From NCBI GenBank assembly GCA_040399685.1, contig JBBART010000003.1:62001-126000 (forward strand): 64,000 nt of DNA, in the 5' to 3' direction. Numbering within the stretch: position 1 is the first letter of the stretch; each line of letters opens with the position of its first letter. The stretch is from CAIQQQ01 sp040399685 (GTDB lineage: Bacteria > Pseudomonadota > Alphaproteobacteria > Acetobacterales > Acetobacteraceae). This document shows positions 41,668-50,489 of the stretch, piece after piece. Below the pieces are notes generated by a model, which saw nothing but the letters and a program-made list of their open reading frames with translations, was not told the origin of the DNA and ran no database searches. A program made the position numbers and the translations under genes.

Positions 41668-43555
41668 CGATGGTGAACCCACTTTCCTGCGCGGCCGCGG
41701 CACAGGCGGCGCGAAGATCGCTCTCCAGGCTGGCATGCACACGATACAAAGCCCCGCCGGCCTCGATACGTTCCCCCATGCCGGCCAGCAAATCCACGCC
41801 GGCCCCTTTGTCGCCAGGAGCGCCGGCCCGGCGGGCGATGGCGCCGATGCGGGCGCCGTCGATGGCGGAGATCCGGCCGGTGACGGGGCTGGTGACGATG
41901 CGGTTGAGCCGGGCGAGGGGGATCGGCGGCTCCTGCCCCCCTTGGGCGCGGATGATGCGCGTCATCGCGGCGCGGGCGGCGCCTGAGTCCAGCAATGCCG
42001 TGGCGCGGGCGTGGCCGTTCGGGCCGGTCCAGTCGAGCATCCGGCCTGCGAACAGCAGCGCCTTTTCCCGCAGATCGGCCGGGGCATCGGGCGCACCGTC
42101 AAGCACCGCCATCGCGTCGCGCGCCTCCAGGGCCGGGCCGATGCCGCGCCCGATGGGGGCGGTGCCGGTGGTGGCCAGCGCCTCCACATGCAGGCCCAGC
42201 CGCGCGCCGATCCGACTGAACAGATCGCCCAGCGCCTCGGCCTCATGCTTCGTGCGTGTCTTGGCGCCGGGGCCGTAGGACACGTCGATGATCACATGCG
42301 TGGCGCCGGCCGTGAGTTTCTTGGACAGGATGGACGCCACCGCCCAGCGCTGGCTGTCGATGCCGAGCGGGCGGGTGATGGCGTTCATCACGTCATCCAC
42401 CGGGGAATGGTTCAGCCGCCCGTTCCACGCCAGCGCGCCGCGCGCCTCGGCGACCACGCGCATCAGCTCGCTTTGGCTGAGATCGACGCGGGCCAGCGCC
42501 TCCATCGCATCGGCGGTGCCGGAGGCGGAGGTGATGGCGCGGGAACTGGTTTTCGGAATGGCGATGCCGGCGGCGGCCACGATCGGCACGATGATCAATG
42601 AGACGCGGCTGCCGGCCACGCCGCCCATGGCGTGCTTGTCGGCCACGATCGGCTCGTTCCACACGATTCGTGGCGTGCTGCGGGCGCGGGCGCGGGCCAG
42701 CGCCTCGATCTCGTCGTCGGTCAGCGAGGCGCTGGCGGCGACCAGGAAAGCCGCGGATTCCCGCTCGGGGTAGCGGCCCTCGGCGATGTCGCGAATCACG
42801 TCGTCGAACCCGTCCTCGTCCAGCGCCTCGCCGCGCAGTTTGGCGCGCAGGGCGGGCAGGCTGGCGGGGTCCTGGGTGCGGGCGATGGCAACCTGTGCGC
42901 CCTCCGGCAGGCCGAGGGTGCGGAAGGCGTGATAGGACAGGCCCACCTCCTGCGGCCCCACCATCTCGTCGCGGTCGATCACATGCACGCGGGCGCGGAT
43001 GGCGCGGCCGCCGCCGTGGATCTCCACCAGCCCCGGCCCCAGGAACTGGGCGGCGGAGACGGCGGTGCAGCCGGGGTTCAGATAGGCCACGTTCTCATGC
43101 CAGGTGGCGATCGGCACGGCGCGCACGGCCAGACGCGGGCGGCGGCCGGCGCGCAAGGCATCCACCAGCCGCGCCACGCCGTCGGCCACGCTGCCGTTGT
43201 TGTCGATGGTGACGCTGTCCGTGCCACGTGGTGGCGCGGGCGGGGCAGTGTCGTCGCGTCCCGCATCGGCGTTGTCTGGCAGGGCCTGCTTGCGAGCGCG
43301 GGCGCGGGCCGGGGCGGTGTCGATCTGGATGACGCAGGCATCGGGCCAGACTGCGAGCAGAGCGGGCAGGGCGGATTGCTTCGCCTCGGTCACCACGGCG
43401 CTGCCGTCTGCCAGCAACGCGGCGGTGTCGGGCGGCACGGCGGATGTGAACAGCCAGCCCGGCTCATGCGCCAACGCGTCGCTGGCGCCTTCGAGCAGCG
43501 TGGTGCGGCCGGACGCGCCAGCGCCCATGATCAGAAACAGGCGGCCTTGCTGCAC
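41660..43555 (-). CDS. fusion: PhnN-like P-loop domain and AMP phosphorylase (thymidine phosphorylase family)
   Basis: The 631-residue frame joins two modules. Residues 1 to about 140 resemble ribose-1,5-bisphosphate kinase PhnN: GAGASGRT (11-18), ADGSAVVTEAKQSALPALLA and NNGSVADGVARLVDAL. The P-loop has Arg17 instead of Lys, and the segment is shorter than PhnN (about 185). The rest is archaeal-type AMP phosphorylase: barrel RARVHVIDRDEMVGPQEVG, DKHAMGGVAGSRVSLI near 304, PKTSSRAITSASGTADAMEA and YGPGAKTRT. Archaeal relatives turn AMP and phosphate into ribose-1,5-bisphosphate, PhnN's substrate, so the fusion is chemically sensible. It starts with GTG. Kinase activity is uncertain. Confidence 0.85.
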   Translation of the reverse strand: MQQGRLFLIMGAGASGRTTLLEGASDALAHEPGWLFTSAVPPDTAALLADGSAVVTEAKQSALPALLAVWPDACVIQIDTAPARARARKQALPDNADAGRDDTAPPAPPRGTDSVTIDNNGSVADGVARLVDALRAGRRPRLAVRAVPIATWHENVAYLNPGCTAVSAAQFLGPGLVEIHGGGRAIRARVHVIDRDEMVGPQEVGLSYHAFRTLGLPEGAQVAIARTQDPASLPALRAKLRGEALDEDGFDDVIRDIAEGRYPERESAAFLVAASASLTDDEIEALARARARSTPRIVWNEPIVADKHAMGGVAGSRVSLIIVPIVAAAGIAIPKTSSRAITSASGTADAMEALARVDLSQSELMRVVAEARGALAWNGRLNHSPVDDVMNAITRPLGIDSQRWAVASILSKKLTAGATHVIIDVSYGPGAKTRTKHEAEALGDLFSRIGARLGLHVEALATTGTAPIGRGIGPALEARDAMAVLDGAPDAPADLREKALLFAGRMLDWTGPNGHARATALLDSGAARAAMTRIIRAQGGQEPPIPLARLNRIVTSPVTGRISAIDGARIGAIARRAGAPGDKGAGVDLLAGMGERIEAGGALYRVHASLESDLRAACAAAAQESGFTIDD

Positions 43556-43585
43556 GAGAAACCCTTCGGCGATGAAGGCGTGGGT

Positions 43586-44440
43586 TTAGCGCGTGAGCAG
43601 CACAAGCTCCACCGTCATCAGCACTGGGTTGGCGCCGCGTTGCAGCCGGCCCTGCGTCAGGTCGCCCTGATAGTTGACCAGACCGATGTCCAGCGCCGCC
43701 TCCATCTGGCCGCTGGCGTTGCGGGCGATGGTGCCGTGCTGGATGAATATCTCGGTGGCAAACGGCGTGCACACCCGTCCGTCATCGAACACCGCGCCGA
43801 TGATGCTGGCAACACCGCCGCCGATGGTGGCCGAGGCGATGCCGTGGGCGGTGCAGAAATCCTCCAACGCGCCGCAGATGTCCTGGTTGGGCCGCAGCCG
43901 GATGGCGTAGGCGTTGGGTGAGCCTGCCGGCGTGGCGGTTGGTTCGGGGGCGAGCAGCGTGAAATTCGTCTCCGGATCATGCCGGGCGACAAATGCGGCG
44001 CCGTCCAGTGTCCAGGCGCAAACGTTGATCGCCTCGGCCACCCGCGTCAGGTCCGGGATGACATGGCCGCCGTTGCGCCGCCCGTCCGGCTCCACCCAGA
44101 AGCCATGGCAATGCAGCCAGGGCGCGCCGTCACGCAGGCCATAGGTGATGCGGGCGGCCTCGATGGTGGTGGCGCCCTCGGGCGTGAAGACCGGGCTGTA
44201 GAACGCCGCGTGCTCGGATGTGGCGCAGAGGGCCGGCATCACATAATGAAAAGGCCCGAACGCGCCGCCCTGCAGATGCAGCACGGCACCGCTGCAATCG
44301 CCGAGCGCGTGATGAAGGGCGTCGAGCAGGATGTCGCCCGGCGCAAGGCTGAATTCCCGCAGCGTGGCGCGGGCCGGCACGGCGATGACGCGCGGTTCCA
44401 AGGCGGGGCCAGGTTGGGCGATGCGGCGGTTCGGGTCCAT
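43586..44440 (-). CDS. tandem PPC-domain (DUF296) protein
   Basis: The 284-residue protein has two PPC/DUF296-type repeats. The first has FSLAPGDILLDALHHALGDC and WLHCHGFWVEPDGRRNGGHV. The second has IRLRPNQDICGALEDFC, GIASATIGGGVASIIGAVFD and GDLTQGRLQRGANPVLMT. PPC domains form trimers and are known from plant AT-hook proteins and uncharacterised bacterial proteins, so function here is open. The ATG at 44440 has a GGAAAG site. The longer frame would run into the divergent dcp gene. It starts the three-gene operon with the AMP-phosphorylase fusion. Confidence 0.75.
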   Translation of the reverse strand: MDPNRRIAQPGPALEPRVIAVPARATLREFSLAPGDILLDALHHALGDCSGAVLHLQGGAFGPFHYVMPALCATSEHAAFYSPVFTPEGATTIEAARITYGLRDGAPWLHCHGFWVEPDGRRNGGHVIPDLTRVAEAINVCAWTLDGAAFVARHDPETNFTLLAPEPTATPAGSPNAYAIRLRPNQDICGALEDFCTAHGIASATIGGGVASIIGAVFDDGRVCTPFATEIFIQHGTIARNASGQMEAALDIGLVNYQGDLTQGRLQRGANPVLMTVELVLLTR

Positions 44441-44493
44441 CAGCTTTCCGCCTGGGGCTTGACGTTGCGGTTCAGGACCGCAACCTGCCAAGT

Positions 44494-46521
44494 ATGAGCA
44501 CAAATCCATTCTTCACGCCGTGGACCACCCCGTTCGCGGCGCCGCCGTTCGATCTGATCGAACCCGAGCATTTCCCGCCGGCCTTTGCGGAGGGCATGCG
44601 CGTGCATCTCGCCGAGATCGAGGCGATTGCCAGCGACGCCGCCGAGCCCAGCTTCGAGAACACCATCGAGGCGATGGAGCGCAGCGGCCGTCTGCTGACC
44701 CAGGTGAGCGGCGTGTTCTTCAACCTCAACGCCAGCCAGGGCAACGACGCCCTGCGCCAGATCGACCTGGACCTGGCGCCGGTTCTGGCCGAGCACGGCA
44801 TGCGCGTGGCGCTGAACCCCGGCCTGTTCGCGCGCGTCGACGATCTGCACACGCAGCGGGCAAAGCTGGGGCTTGATGCCGTTCAGATGCGCCTGCTCGA
44901 ACGCACCCATCTGGGTTTCGTGCGCAGCGGTGCGGCGCTGGACGCCCCGGCGCGGGAGCGGCTGAGCGCCATTTCCCAGCGTCTTGCCACGCTGCACACA
45001 CAGTTCGGCCAGAACGTGCTGCATGACGAAAAGGAATGGTTCCTGCCCTTGGCTGCGGCCGATCTGGACGGATTGCCGGATTTCGTGCGCGACGGCGCCC
45101 GTCAGGCGGCGGTCGAGCGCGGGTTGGATGGGCATGTTGTGACGTTGTCCCGTTCGTTGATCGACCCTTTCCTCACGTTCTCATCCCGTCGCGACCTGCG
45201 CAAGCTGGCGCATGAGGCCTGGGCGGCGCGCGGCGCGCATCCGGGCGAGCACAACAACATCATCCTTATCCCCGATATCCTGGCGCTGCGGTCGGAGCGG
45301 GCGAAGCTGCTGGGCTATGAGAACTTCGCCGAATTCCGCCTCGCCGACATGATGGCCGAAACCACCCAGCGCGTGGCCGTGCTGACCAGCGAAGTGTGGG
45401 ACGCAGCGCTTGAGCGGTCGTTCGCCGAACGCGACCGGCTGTTGGAGGACGCAAGCGCCGATGGGCTTTCCAAGCTGGAGCGCTGGGACTGGGCGTATTA
45501 CGCCGAGCGCGTGCGCCGGGCCGAGTTCGCCATCGATGAGGCCGAGGTGAAGCCGTATTTCCTGTTCGACAACATCCAGCGCGCCGCCTTCGACACAGCC
45601 GGCCGCCTCTTCGGGCTGACCTTTGAGGCTCGTCCCGACATTCCCACCTATCACGAGGATGTCGTGACGTATGACGTGCAGGCGCGCGGCAAGCATGTCG
45701 GGCTGTTCGTGTCAGATCCGTTCGCCCGCGCCGACAAACGTTCCGGTGCGTGGATGAGCAGCTACCGCGACCAGGAAACCCTGGACGGACCGGTGACGCC
45801 GATCATCGTCAACAACAACAACTTCGCCAAGGCCAGCCCGGCGCTGCTGAGCTTTGACGACGCCGAGACGCTGTTTCACGAATTCGGCCATGCCCTGCAC
45901 GGGCTGTTGAGTGCGGTGCGGTATCCGTCGCAGTCCGGCACCTCGGTGCGGCGGGATTTTGTCGAGTTTCCGTCGCAGATCCTGGAGCATTGGATCGCAG
46001 CGCCGGACGTGTTGCGCGCCTATGCGCTGCATTATGAAACCGGCGCGCCTATACCCGACGCGCTGATCGAGAAGCTGGCGGCGTCGCGCACGTTCAACCA
46101 GGGGTTTGCGTCGCTGGAATATACCGCCTCGGCCATTCTCGACATGGAGCTGCATACGCATCCAGACCCGGCCTCGCTGGATGTGGTGGCGTTCGAGCAG
46201 GACTTGCTGACCCGTCTGGGCATGCCGGCTGAGATCGGCCCGCGTCATCGCCCGGCGCATTTCCAGCATCTGTTCGCCGGCGGCGGCTATGCGGCAGGGT
46301 ATTACTCGTATCTCTGGGCCGAGGTGCTGGATGCGGACGGGTTCGAGGCCTTTGAAAAGGCGGGCGATCTGTTCGACCCCGAGATCGCCGCCCGCCTGCG
46401 TGTCATCCTGCAGGCAGGCGACACGCAGGACCCGATGGCGCTCTATGTGGCGTTTCGCGGGCACCACCCGCAAACCGGCGCCCTGATGCGCAACCGGGGG
46501 CTTGCGCCTACGGTGATTTAA
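44494..46521 (+). CDS. dcp: peptidyl-dipeptidase Dcp (M3 metallopeptidase)
   Basis: This 675-residue zinc peptidase releases C-terminal dipeptides from peptides. LFHEFGHALHGLLSAVRYPS carries the HExxH zinc site (near residue 461), and FVEFPSQILEHW supplies the third ligand region. No signal peptide is present, so it is cytoplasmic. The ATG follows 53 bases after the divergent PPC gene start. Its 3' end overlaps the convergent M20 gene by 14 bases. It is one of two M3 peptidases in the window, and the other (48672-50489) is of the oligoendopeptidase F type. Confidence 0.92.
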   Translation: MSTNPFFTPWTTPFAAPPFDLIEPEHFPPAFAEGMRVHLAEIEAIASDAAEPSFENTIEAMERSGRLLTQVSGVFFNLNASQGNDALRQIDLDLAPVLAEHGMRVALNPGLFARVDDLHTQRAKLGLDAVQMRLLERTHLGFVRSGAALDAPARERLSAISQRLATLHTQFGQNVLHDEKEWFLPLAAADLDGLPDFVRDGARQAAVERGLDGHVVTLSRSLIDPFLTFSSRRDLRKLAHEAWAARGAHPGEHNNIILIPDILALRSERAKLLGYENFAEFRLADMMAETTQRVAVLTSEVWDAALERSFAERDRLLEDASADGLSKLERWDWAYYAERVRRAEFAIDEAEVKPYFLFDNIQRAAFDTAGRLFGLTFEARPDIPTYHEDVVTYDVQARGKHVGLFVSDPFARADKRSGAWMSSYRDQETLDGPVTPIIVNNNNFAKASPALLSFDDAETLFHEFGHALHGLLSAVRYPSQSGTSVRRDFVEFPSQILEHWIAAPDVLRAYALHYETGAPIPDALIEKLAASRTFNQGFASLEYTASAILDMELHTHPDPASLDVVAFEQDLLTRLGMPAEIGPRHRPAHFQHLFAGGGYAAGYYSYLWAEVLDADGFEAFEKAGDLFDPEIAARLRVILQAGDTQDPMALYVAFRGHHPQTGALMRNRGLAPTVI

Positions 46522-47710
46522 GGAACGCTTCCGCTGCCGTGCTGAGGATTTCGCAGCACACCGCGAGATCCTCGGGCTTGGTGTCTTCGGCCCAGTGATG
46601 GCTGATGCCGCCGATGCTGGGGGTGAACAGCATCGCCACCGGCATCAGGCGGGCAATGTATTGCGCATCGTGCCCCGCACCGCTTTGCATGCGCTGCCAC
46701 AGGCCCGGGGCATGGTGTTCGGTGGCGGCATCCAGGGCTGCCATCATCGCAGGATCGCACGGCGCCGGGGTGGCGCGGGTGATGGCGATCAGCGTGGCGG
46801 GGCAGCGTTCGCGGCGGTTGCTCTCCTGCACCAGGCGCTCCAGCGTGGCTTCCATGCGCTTGAGCGTGTCCATGTCGATGTCGCGGATCTGGAACAGCAC
46901 GTCCGCCGAGCCGGGGATGATCGAGGGTGCTCCCGGGTCAAGCGTGATCCGTCCGCAGGTCCAGACCGAGCGGGGCCCGCAGATACGCGGGAATTCCGCG
47001 TCGATCGCCGCCAGCAGCCGCACTGCGGACAGACCGGCGTCGCGCCGTTCGGCCATGGTGGTGCCGCCGGCGTGATCCTGCTGGCCGTCGAAATGAATGC
47101 GGTATTGCCAGATGGCGACAATCCCGGTCACCACGCCGGCGCGCAGGCCGGCGGATTCAAGCTGGGTTCCCTGCTCGATATGCATCTCGAAGAAACCGCG
47201 ATGGCGGCCGGGTTCGATCTGCATCCGCGGCTTTCCGGCGAGGCCCGCGGCGGCCAGTGCTGCGCGCAAGGGCGTGCCGTCGTTGCGGCTGCGGGAGGCG
47301 TCGATCTGTTCGTCGCTCAGGAGGCCGACGATGGAGCGGCTGCCGAGGAAGCCGCCTTCGAAATGGCCCTCCTCATCGGCGAAGGCCGCCACGTCCACTG
47401 GCAATCCGGCCCGGGCCAGGGCCAGGGCCGATACTACGCCGAGGGCGCCGTCCAGCCAGCCTGCCTGATTTTGCGTCTCGATATGGCTGCCGGCGAGCAA
47501 ATGGGGCCCGGGGCCGGTATGGCGGCCATAGACGTTGCCGATGCCGTCGATGCTGGCCTCTAGGCCAATTTCCGTCATCCGCTCCATCAGCCAGCACCGG
47601 GACTGCATGTCCTCCGGTGAGTAGGTGGGGCGGTGCACGCCTGTTTTGTACGTGCCGATCTGGCGCAGATCATGCAGGTCGGCCAGGAAGCGCTTGGTAT
47701 CGATCTTCAT
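46508..47710 (-). CDS. M20 family Zn-dependent amidohydrolase (N-carbamoyl-amino-acid/allantoate type)
   Basis: The 400-residue protein matches hydantoinase/carbamoylase M20 enzymes. Metal ligands lie in AGSHIETQNQAGWLDGALGV, AFADEEGHFEGGFLGSRS and FFEMHIEQGTQLESAG, and GAGHDAQYIARL is in the C-terminal part. The usual HLDT is HIET here, so the bridging or supporting acid is changed in an otherwise normal site. The substrate could be an N-carbamoyl amino acid, a ureido acid or allantoate. It follows the alpha/beta hydrolase gene with an ATGA overlap. Confidence 0.87.
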   Translation of the reverse strand: MKIDTKRFLADLHDLRQIGTYKTGVHRPTYSPEDMQSRCWLMERMTEIGLEASIDGIGNVYGRHTGPGPHLLAGSHIETQNQAGWLDGALGVVSALALARAGLPVDVAAFADEEGHFEGGFLGSRSIVGLLSDEQIDASRSRNDGTPLRAALAAAGLAGKPRMQIEPGRHRGFFEMHIEQGTQLESAGLRAGVVTGIVAIWQYRIHFDGQQDHAGGTTMAERRDAGLSAVRLLAAIDAEFPRICGPRSVWTCGRITLDPGAPSIIPGSADVLFQIRDIDMDTLKRMEATLERLVQESNRRERCPATLIAITRATPAPCDPAMMAALDAATEHHAPGLWQRMQSGAGHDAQYIARLMPVAMLFTPSIGGISHHWAEDTKPEDLAVCCEILSTAAEAFLKSP

Positions 47711-48543
47711 CCGATGGTCTCCAGGAAGGCAGCAACAATGCGGTTGAAGTCAGCCGCATGTTCGAAATAAACGGAATGTCCGGCGTCGTTCACTTCCACA
47801 TGCCTTGCATGCGCCATGCCGCTGGCCATCAGCGGGGCCACGAAGCTGGGGAACACAAGATCCTCGGCGCCGGTCAGCCATAGGGTTGGCGTCTTGATGG
47901 CGGCGAGGTCGCTGGCGGGACGGATGCGGGCCGCGCCCAACCTGGCGCGCACATCCTCCTTGTCGAGATCGGTGCTGAGTTCGTCGACGGCCCGATAAAG
48001 ATAATGCAACGCCGGCTGTTCGGCGGCGCCGCGCTCCCCCATGGCTGCGTGGATGCCGCTGGTGGCCCCTTGAGCGTGGGTGGCTTGGGCCTTTGCGGTC
48101 CAGGCGGCCAGCGGTTCGGCCACGTCCGGTCCGGCCTGACGCGGGTCGATGGCACCCGAGGTGGACGCCAGCACCATCGCGTCCAGCCGTTCAGGGCAGG
48201 CGAAGGCGAAATCCACCGCCGTCCATCCGCCCATCGACTGGGCGACGATGCTGATCCGGTCCAGCCCCAGATGATCGATCAGCGCCAGCAGATCGGCGGC
48301 GTAAAGGCTTGGATCGGCGGGCGCATCGGACGGGAAGAAGCCGCGATGGCTGAAGGTGACGCAGGTGTGGCTGTCCTGGAACGACGGAATCTGCTGCCAC
48401 CAGGACAGATAATTGCCGCCCAGGCCATGGGCGAACACGATGGCCGGTCCGCTGCCGGTGACTTCGAAATAAATCCTGCCATCCGGTCGCGTGAGAAAGC
48501 CTTTGCGCCGCACGGGGGCAGGGGAGGACGAAATGACATGCAT
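47707..48543 (-). CDS. alpha/beta hydrolase
   Basis: The 278-residue protein has the alpha/beta hydrolase fold: VFAHGLGGNYLSWWQQ (oxyanion region), the nucleophile elbow VAQSMGGWTAV, an acid after the sixth strand near LTGAEDLVFP and a late His in NDAGHSVYFEH. It could be an esterase, lactonase or carbon-carbon hydrolase. An AGGAG site precedes the ATG at 48543. The frame is open further upstream but would run into the divergent peptidase gene. It is co-transcribed with the M20 gene. Confidence 0.85.
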   Translation of the reverse strand: MHVISSSPAPVRRKGFLTRPDGRIYFEVTGSGPAIVFAHGLGGNYLSWWQQIPSFQDSHTCVTFSHRGFFPSDAPADPSLYAADLLALIDHLGLDRISIVAQSMGGWTAVDFAFACPERLDAMVLASTSGAIDPRQAGPDVAEPLAAWTAKAQATHAQGATSGIHAAMGERGAAEQPALHYLYRAVDELSTDLDKEDVRARLGAARIRPASDLAAIKTPTLWLTGAEDLVFPSFVAPLMASGMAHARHVEVNDAGHSVYFEHAADFNRIVAAFLETIG

Positions 48544-48671
48544 CGGCGGCTCCTGGGACAGACAAGAACCGATGTTGCGACCACCTTCGGCCGTTGGTCG
48601 AGGGGCTGGCCTGCGTGCGCCGCTGCCTTTCGCCCGAATGCCCCCCTTTGACAGTCCTCCGGACTGCCCAC

Positions 48672-50489
48672 ATGAACAACGCCACAAACCATGCTGGGAT
48701 GTTGTCTCGAATGCCTGATGCCCTGACTGAAGCCCTTCCCAGCTGGGATTTGCGCGACCTTTATCCCGCCACCGACAGCCCAGAACTACGCGCCGATCTG
48801 GACCGCGCCGAGGCACGGGCGCGGGCGCTGAGCACGGCTCATGCCGGAAAGCTGGCCGCCACCAACGGTGCGGCGCTGGCGGCGGCAATCCGTGATTATG
48901 AGCAGATCGAGGCCATTCTGGGCCGGGTGATGTCTTACGCGCAGCTTTTGTTCAGCGGCGATTCCAGCGACCCCGTGATCGGCAAGTTCTACCAGTCCAT
49001 GAGCGAGCGGGTGACGGGCATCAGCTCGCATCTGATCTTCTTCACGCTCGAACTGAACCGACTCGAAGATTCGGAGCTGGAGGCGAAATTCGCAGACCCG
49101 GCGCTGTCCCGCCTGCGCCCCTGGTTTCGGGACCTTCGGGTGTTCCGCCCGCACCAGTTGGACGACACGCTGGAAAAGCTGCTGCATGAGAAAGAGGTTA
49201 CCGGCCGGCAGGCATGGTCGCGCCTGTTCGATGAGACCATCACCGGTTTGCGGGTGACGATCGACTCTCAGGAACTGACGGTGTCCGCGGCGCTGAACCG
49301 GCTGTCGGACACCGATCGCACGGTCCGCGAAAAGGCCGGCCGCGCCATCGGGAAGGTGTTCGGCGCCAATGCGCGGCTGTTCGCGCTGGTGACCAACACG
49401 CTCGCCAAGGACAAGGAGATTGACGACACCTGGCGCCATTACCCGCAGCCGTGGAGCTATCGCAATCGCTCCAACATGGTTGAGGACGAGGTGGTCGATG
49501 CGTTGGTGACGGCGGTGTCCGACGATTTCCCCCGCCTGTCGCATCGGTATTACGCGCTCAAGGCCAAGTGGCTCGGGTTGGAGAAGCTGCAGCACTGGGA
49601 CCGCAACGCCCCGCTGCCTGGCGATGACGACAGCCATATTCCGTGGGACGAGGCCAAGCGCCGCGTGCTGGGGGCCTATGGCGCGTTCGCGCCGGAACTG
49701 GCGGAAGTGGGCCGCACGTTCTTCAGCAACAGCTGGATCGACGCCGGATTGCGCCCCGGCAAGTCCGGCGGCGCCTTCGCACACCCAACGGTGCCGGACG
49801 CGCATCCGTATCTGCTGCTGAACTATCACGGCAAGACGCGCGACGTGATGACCCTGGCGCATGAACTGGGCCATGGCGTGCACCAGGTGATGGCCGCCAA
49901 GCAGGGCTATCTGATGAGCGGCACGCCGCTGACCCTGGCCGAAACCGCTTCGGTGTTCGGCGAGATGCTGACCTTCCGCGCGCTGCTGGATGCCGAGACC
50001 GACCCGGCGCGCCGCCGCATCATGCTCGCCTCCAAGGTGGAGGACATGCTGAACACGGTGGTGCGCCAGATCGCGTTCTATCAGTTCGAACGCCGGGTTC
50101 ACGCCGAGCGCCGCAACGGCGAGCTGATGGCCGATCAGATCGGCGAGATCTGGATGGACGTGCAGCGCAAGTCACTCGGCCCGGCCTTCGAGTTCACGCC
50201 GGAATACAGCGTGTTCTGGTCGTATGTGCCGCATTTCGTGCACTCGCCGTTCTATGTGTATGCCTATGCGTTCGGCGATTGCCTGGTGAATGCGTTGTAT
50301 GGCGTGTTCCAGTCCGGCCATCCCGGCTTCCAGGCCAAATACCTCGACATGCTGCGGGCCGGCGGCACCAAGCGGCACAAGGAATTGCTGGCACCGTTTG
50401 GCCTTGATGCGTCCGACCCCGCGTTCTGGCGGAAAGGACTGGACGTGATTTCCGGCTTCATCGACGAGTTGGAGGCTGGCAAATCGTGA
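48672..50489 (+). CDS. pepF: oligoendopeptidase F-type M3 metallopeptidase
   Basis: The 605-residue protein cleaves small peptides with zinc held by LAHELGHGVHQVM (HExxH near residue 396) and the Glu in LAETASVFGEMLTF. LPSWDLRDLYPATDSPEL at the start and YSVFWSYVPHFVHSPFYVY near the end match PepF-family proteins. Three ATG codons in frame (48672, 48699, 48711) are possible starts, and the site before none is strong. The GTG of the ABC1 kinase gene overlaps its stop by 4 bases. Confidence 0.88.
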   Translation: MNNATNHAGMLSRMPDALTEALPSWDLRDLYPATDSPELRADLDRAEARARALSTAHAGKLAATNGAALAAAIRDYEQIEAILGRVMSYAQLLFSGDSSDPVIGKFYQSMSERVTGISSHLIFFTLELNRLEDSELEAKFADPALSRLRPWFRDLRVFRPHQLDDTLEKLLHEKEVTGRQAWSRLFDETITGLRVTIDSQELTVSAALNRLSDTDRTVREKAGRAIGKVFGANARLFALVTNTLAKDKEIDDTWRHYPQPWSYRNRSNMVEDEVVDALVTAVSDDFPRLSHRYYALKAKWLGLEKLQHWDRNAPLPGDDDSHIPWDEAKRRVLGAYGAFAPELAEVGRTFFSNSWIDAGLRPGKSGGAFAHPTVPDAHPYLLLNYHGKTRDVMTLAHELGHGVHQVMAAKQGYLMSGTPLTLAETASVFGEMLTFRALLDAETDPARRRIMLASKVEDMLNTVVRQIAFYQFERRVHAERRNGELMADQIGEIWMDVQRKSLGPAFEFTPEYSVFWSYVPHFVHSPFYVYAYAFGDCLVNALYGVFQSGHPGFQAKYLDMLRAGGTKRHKELLAPFGLDASDPAFWRKGLDVISGFIDELEAGKS

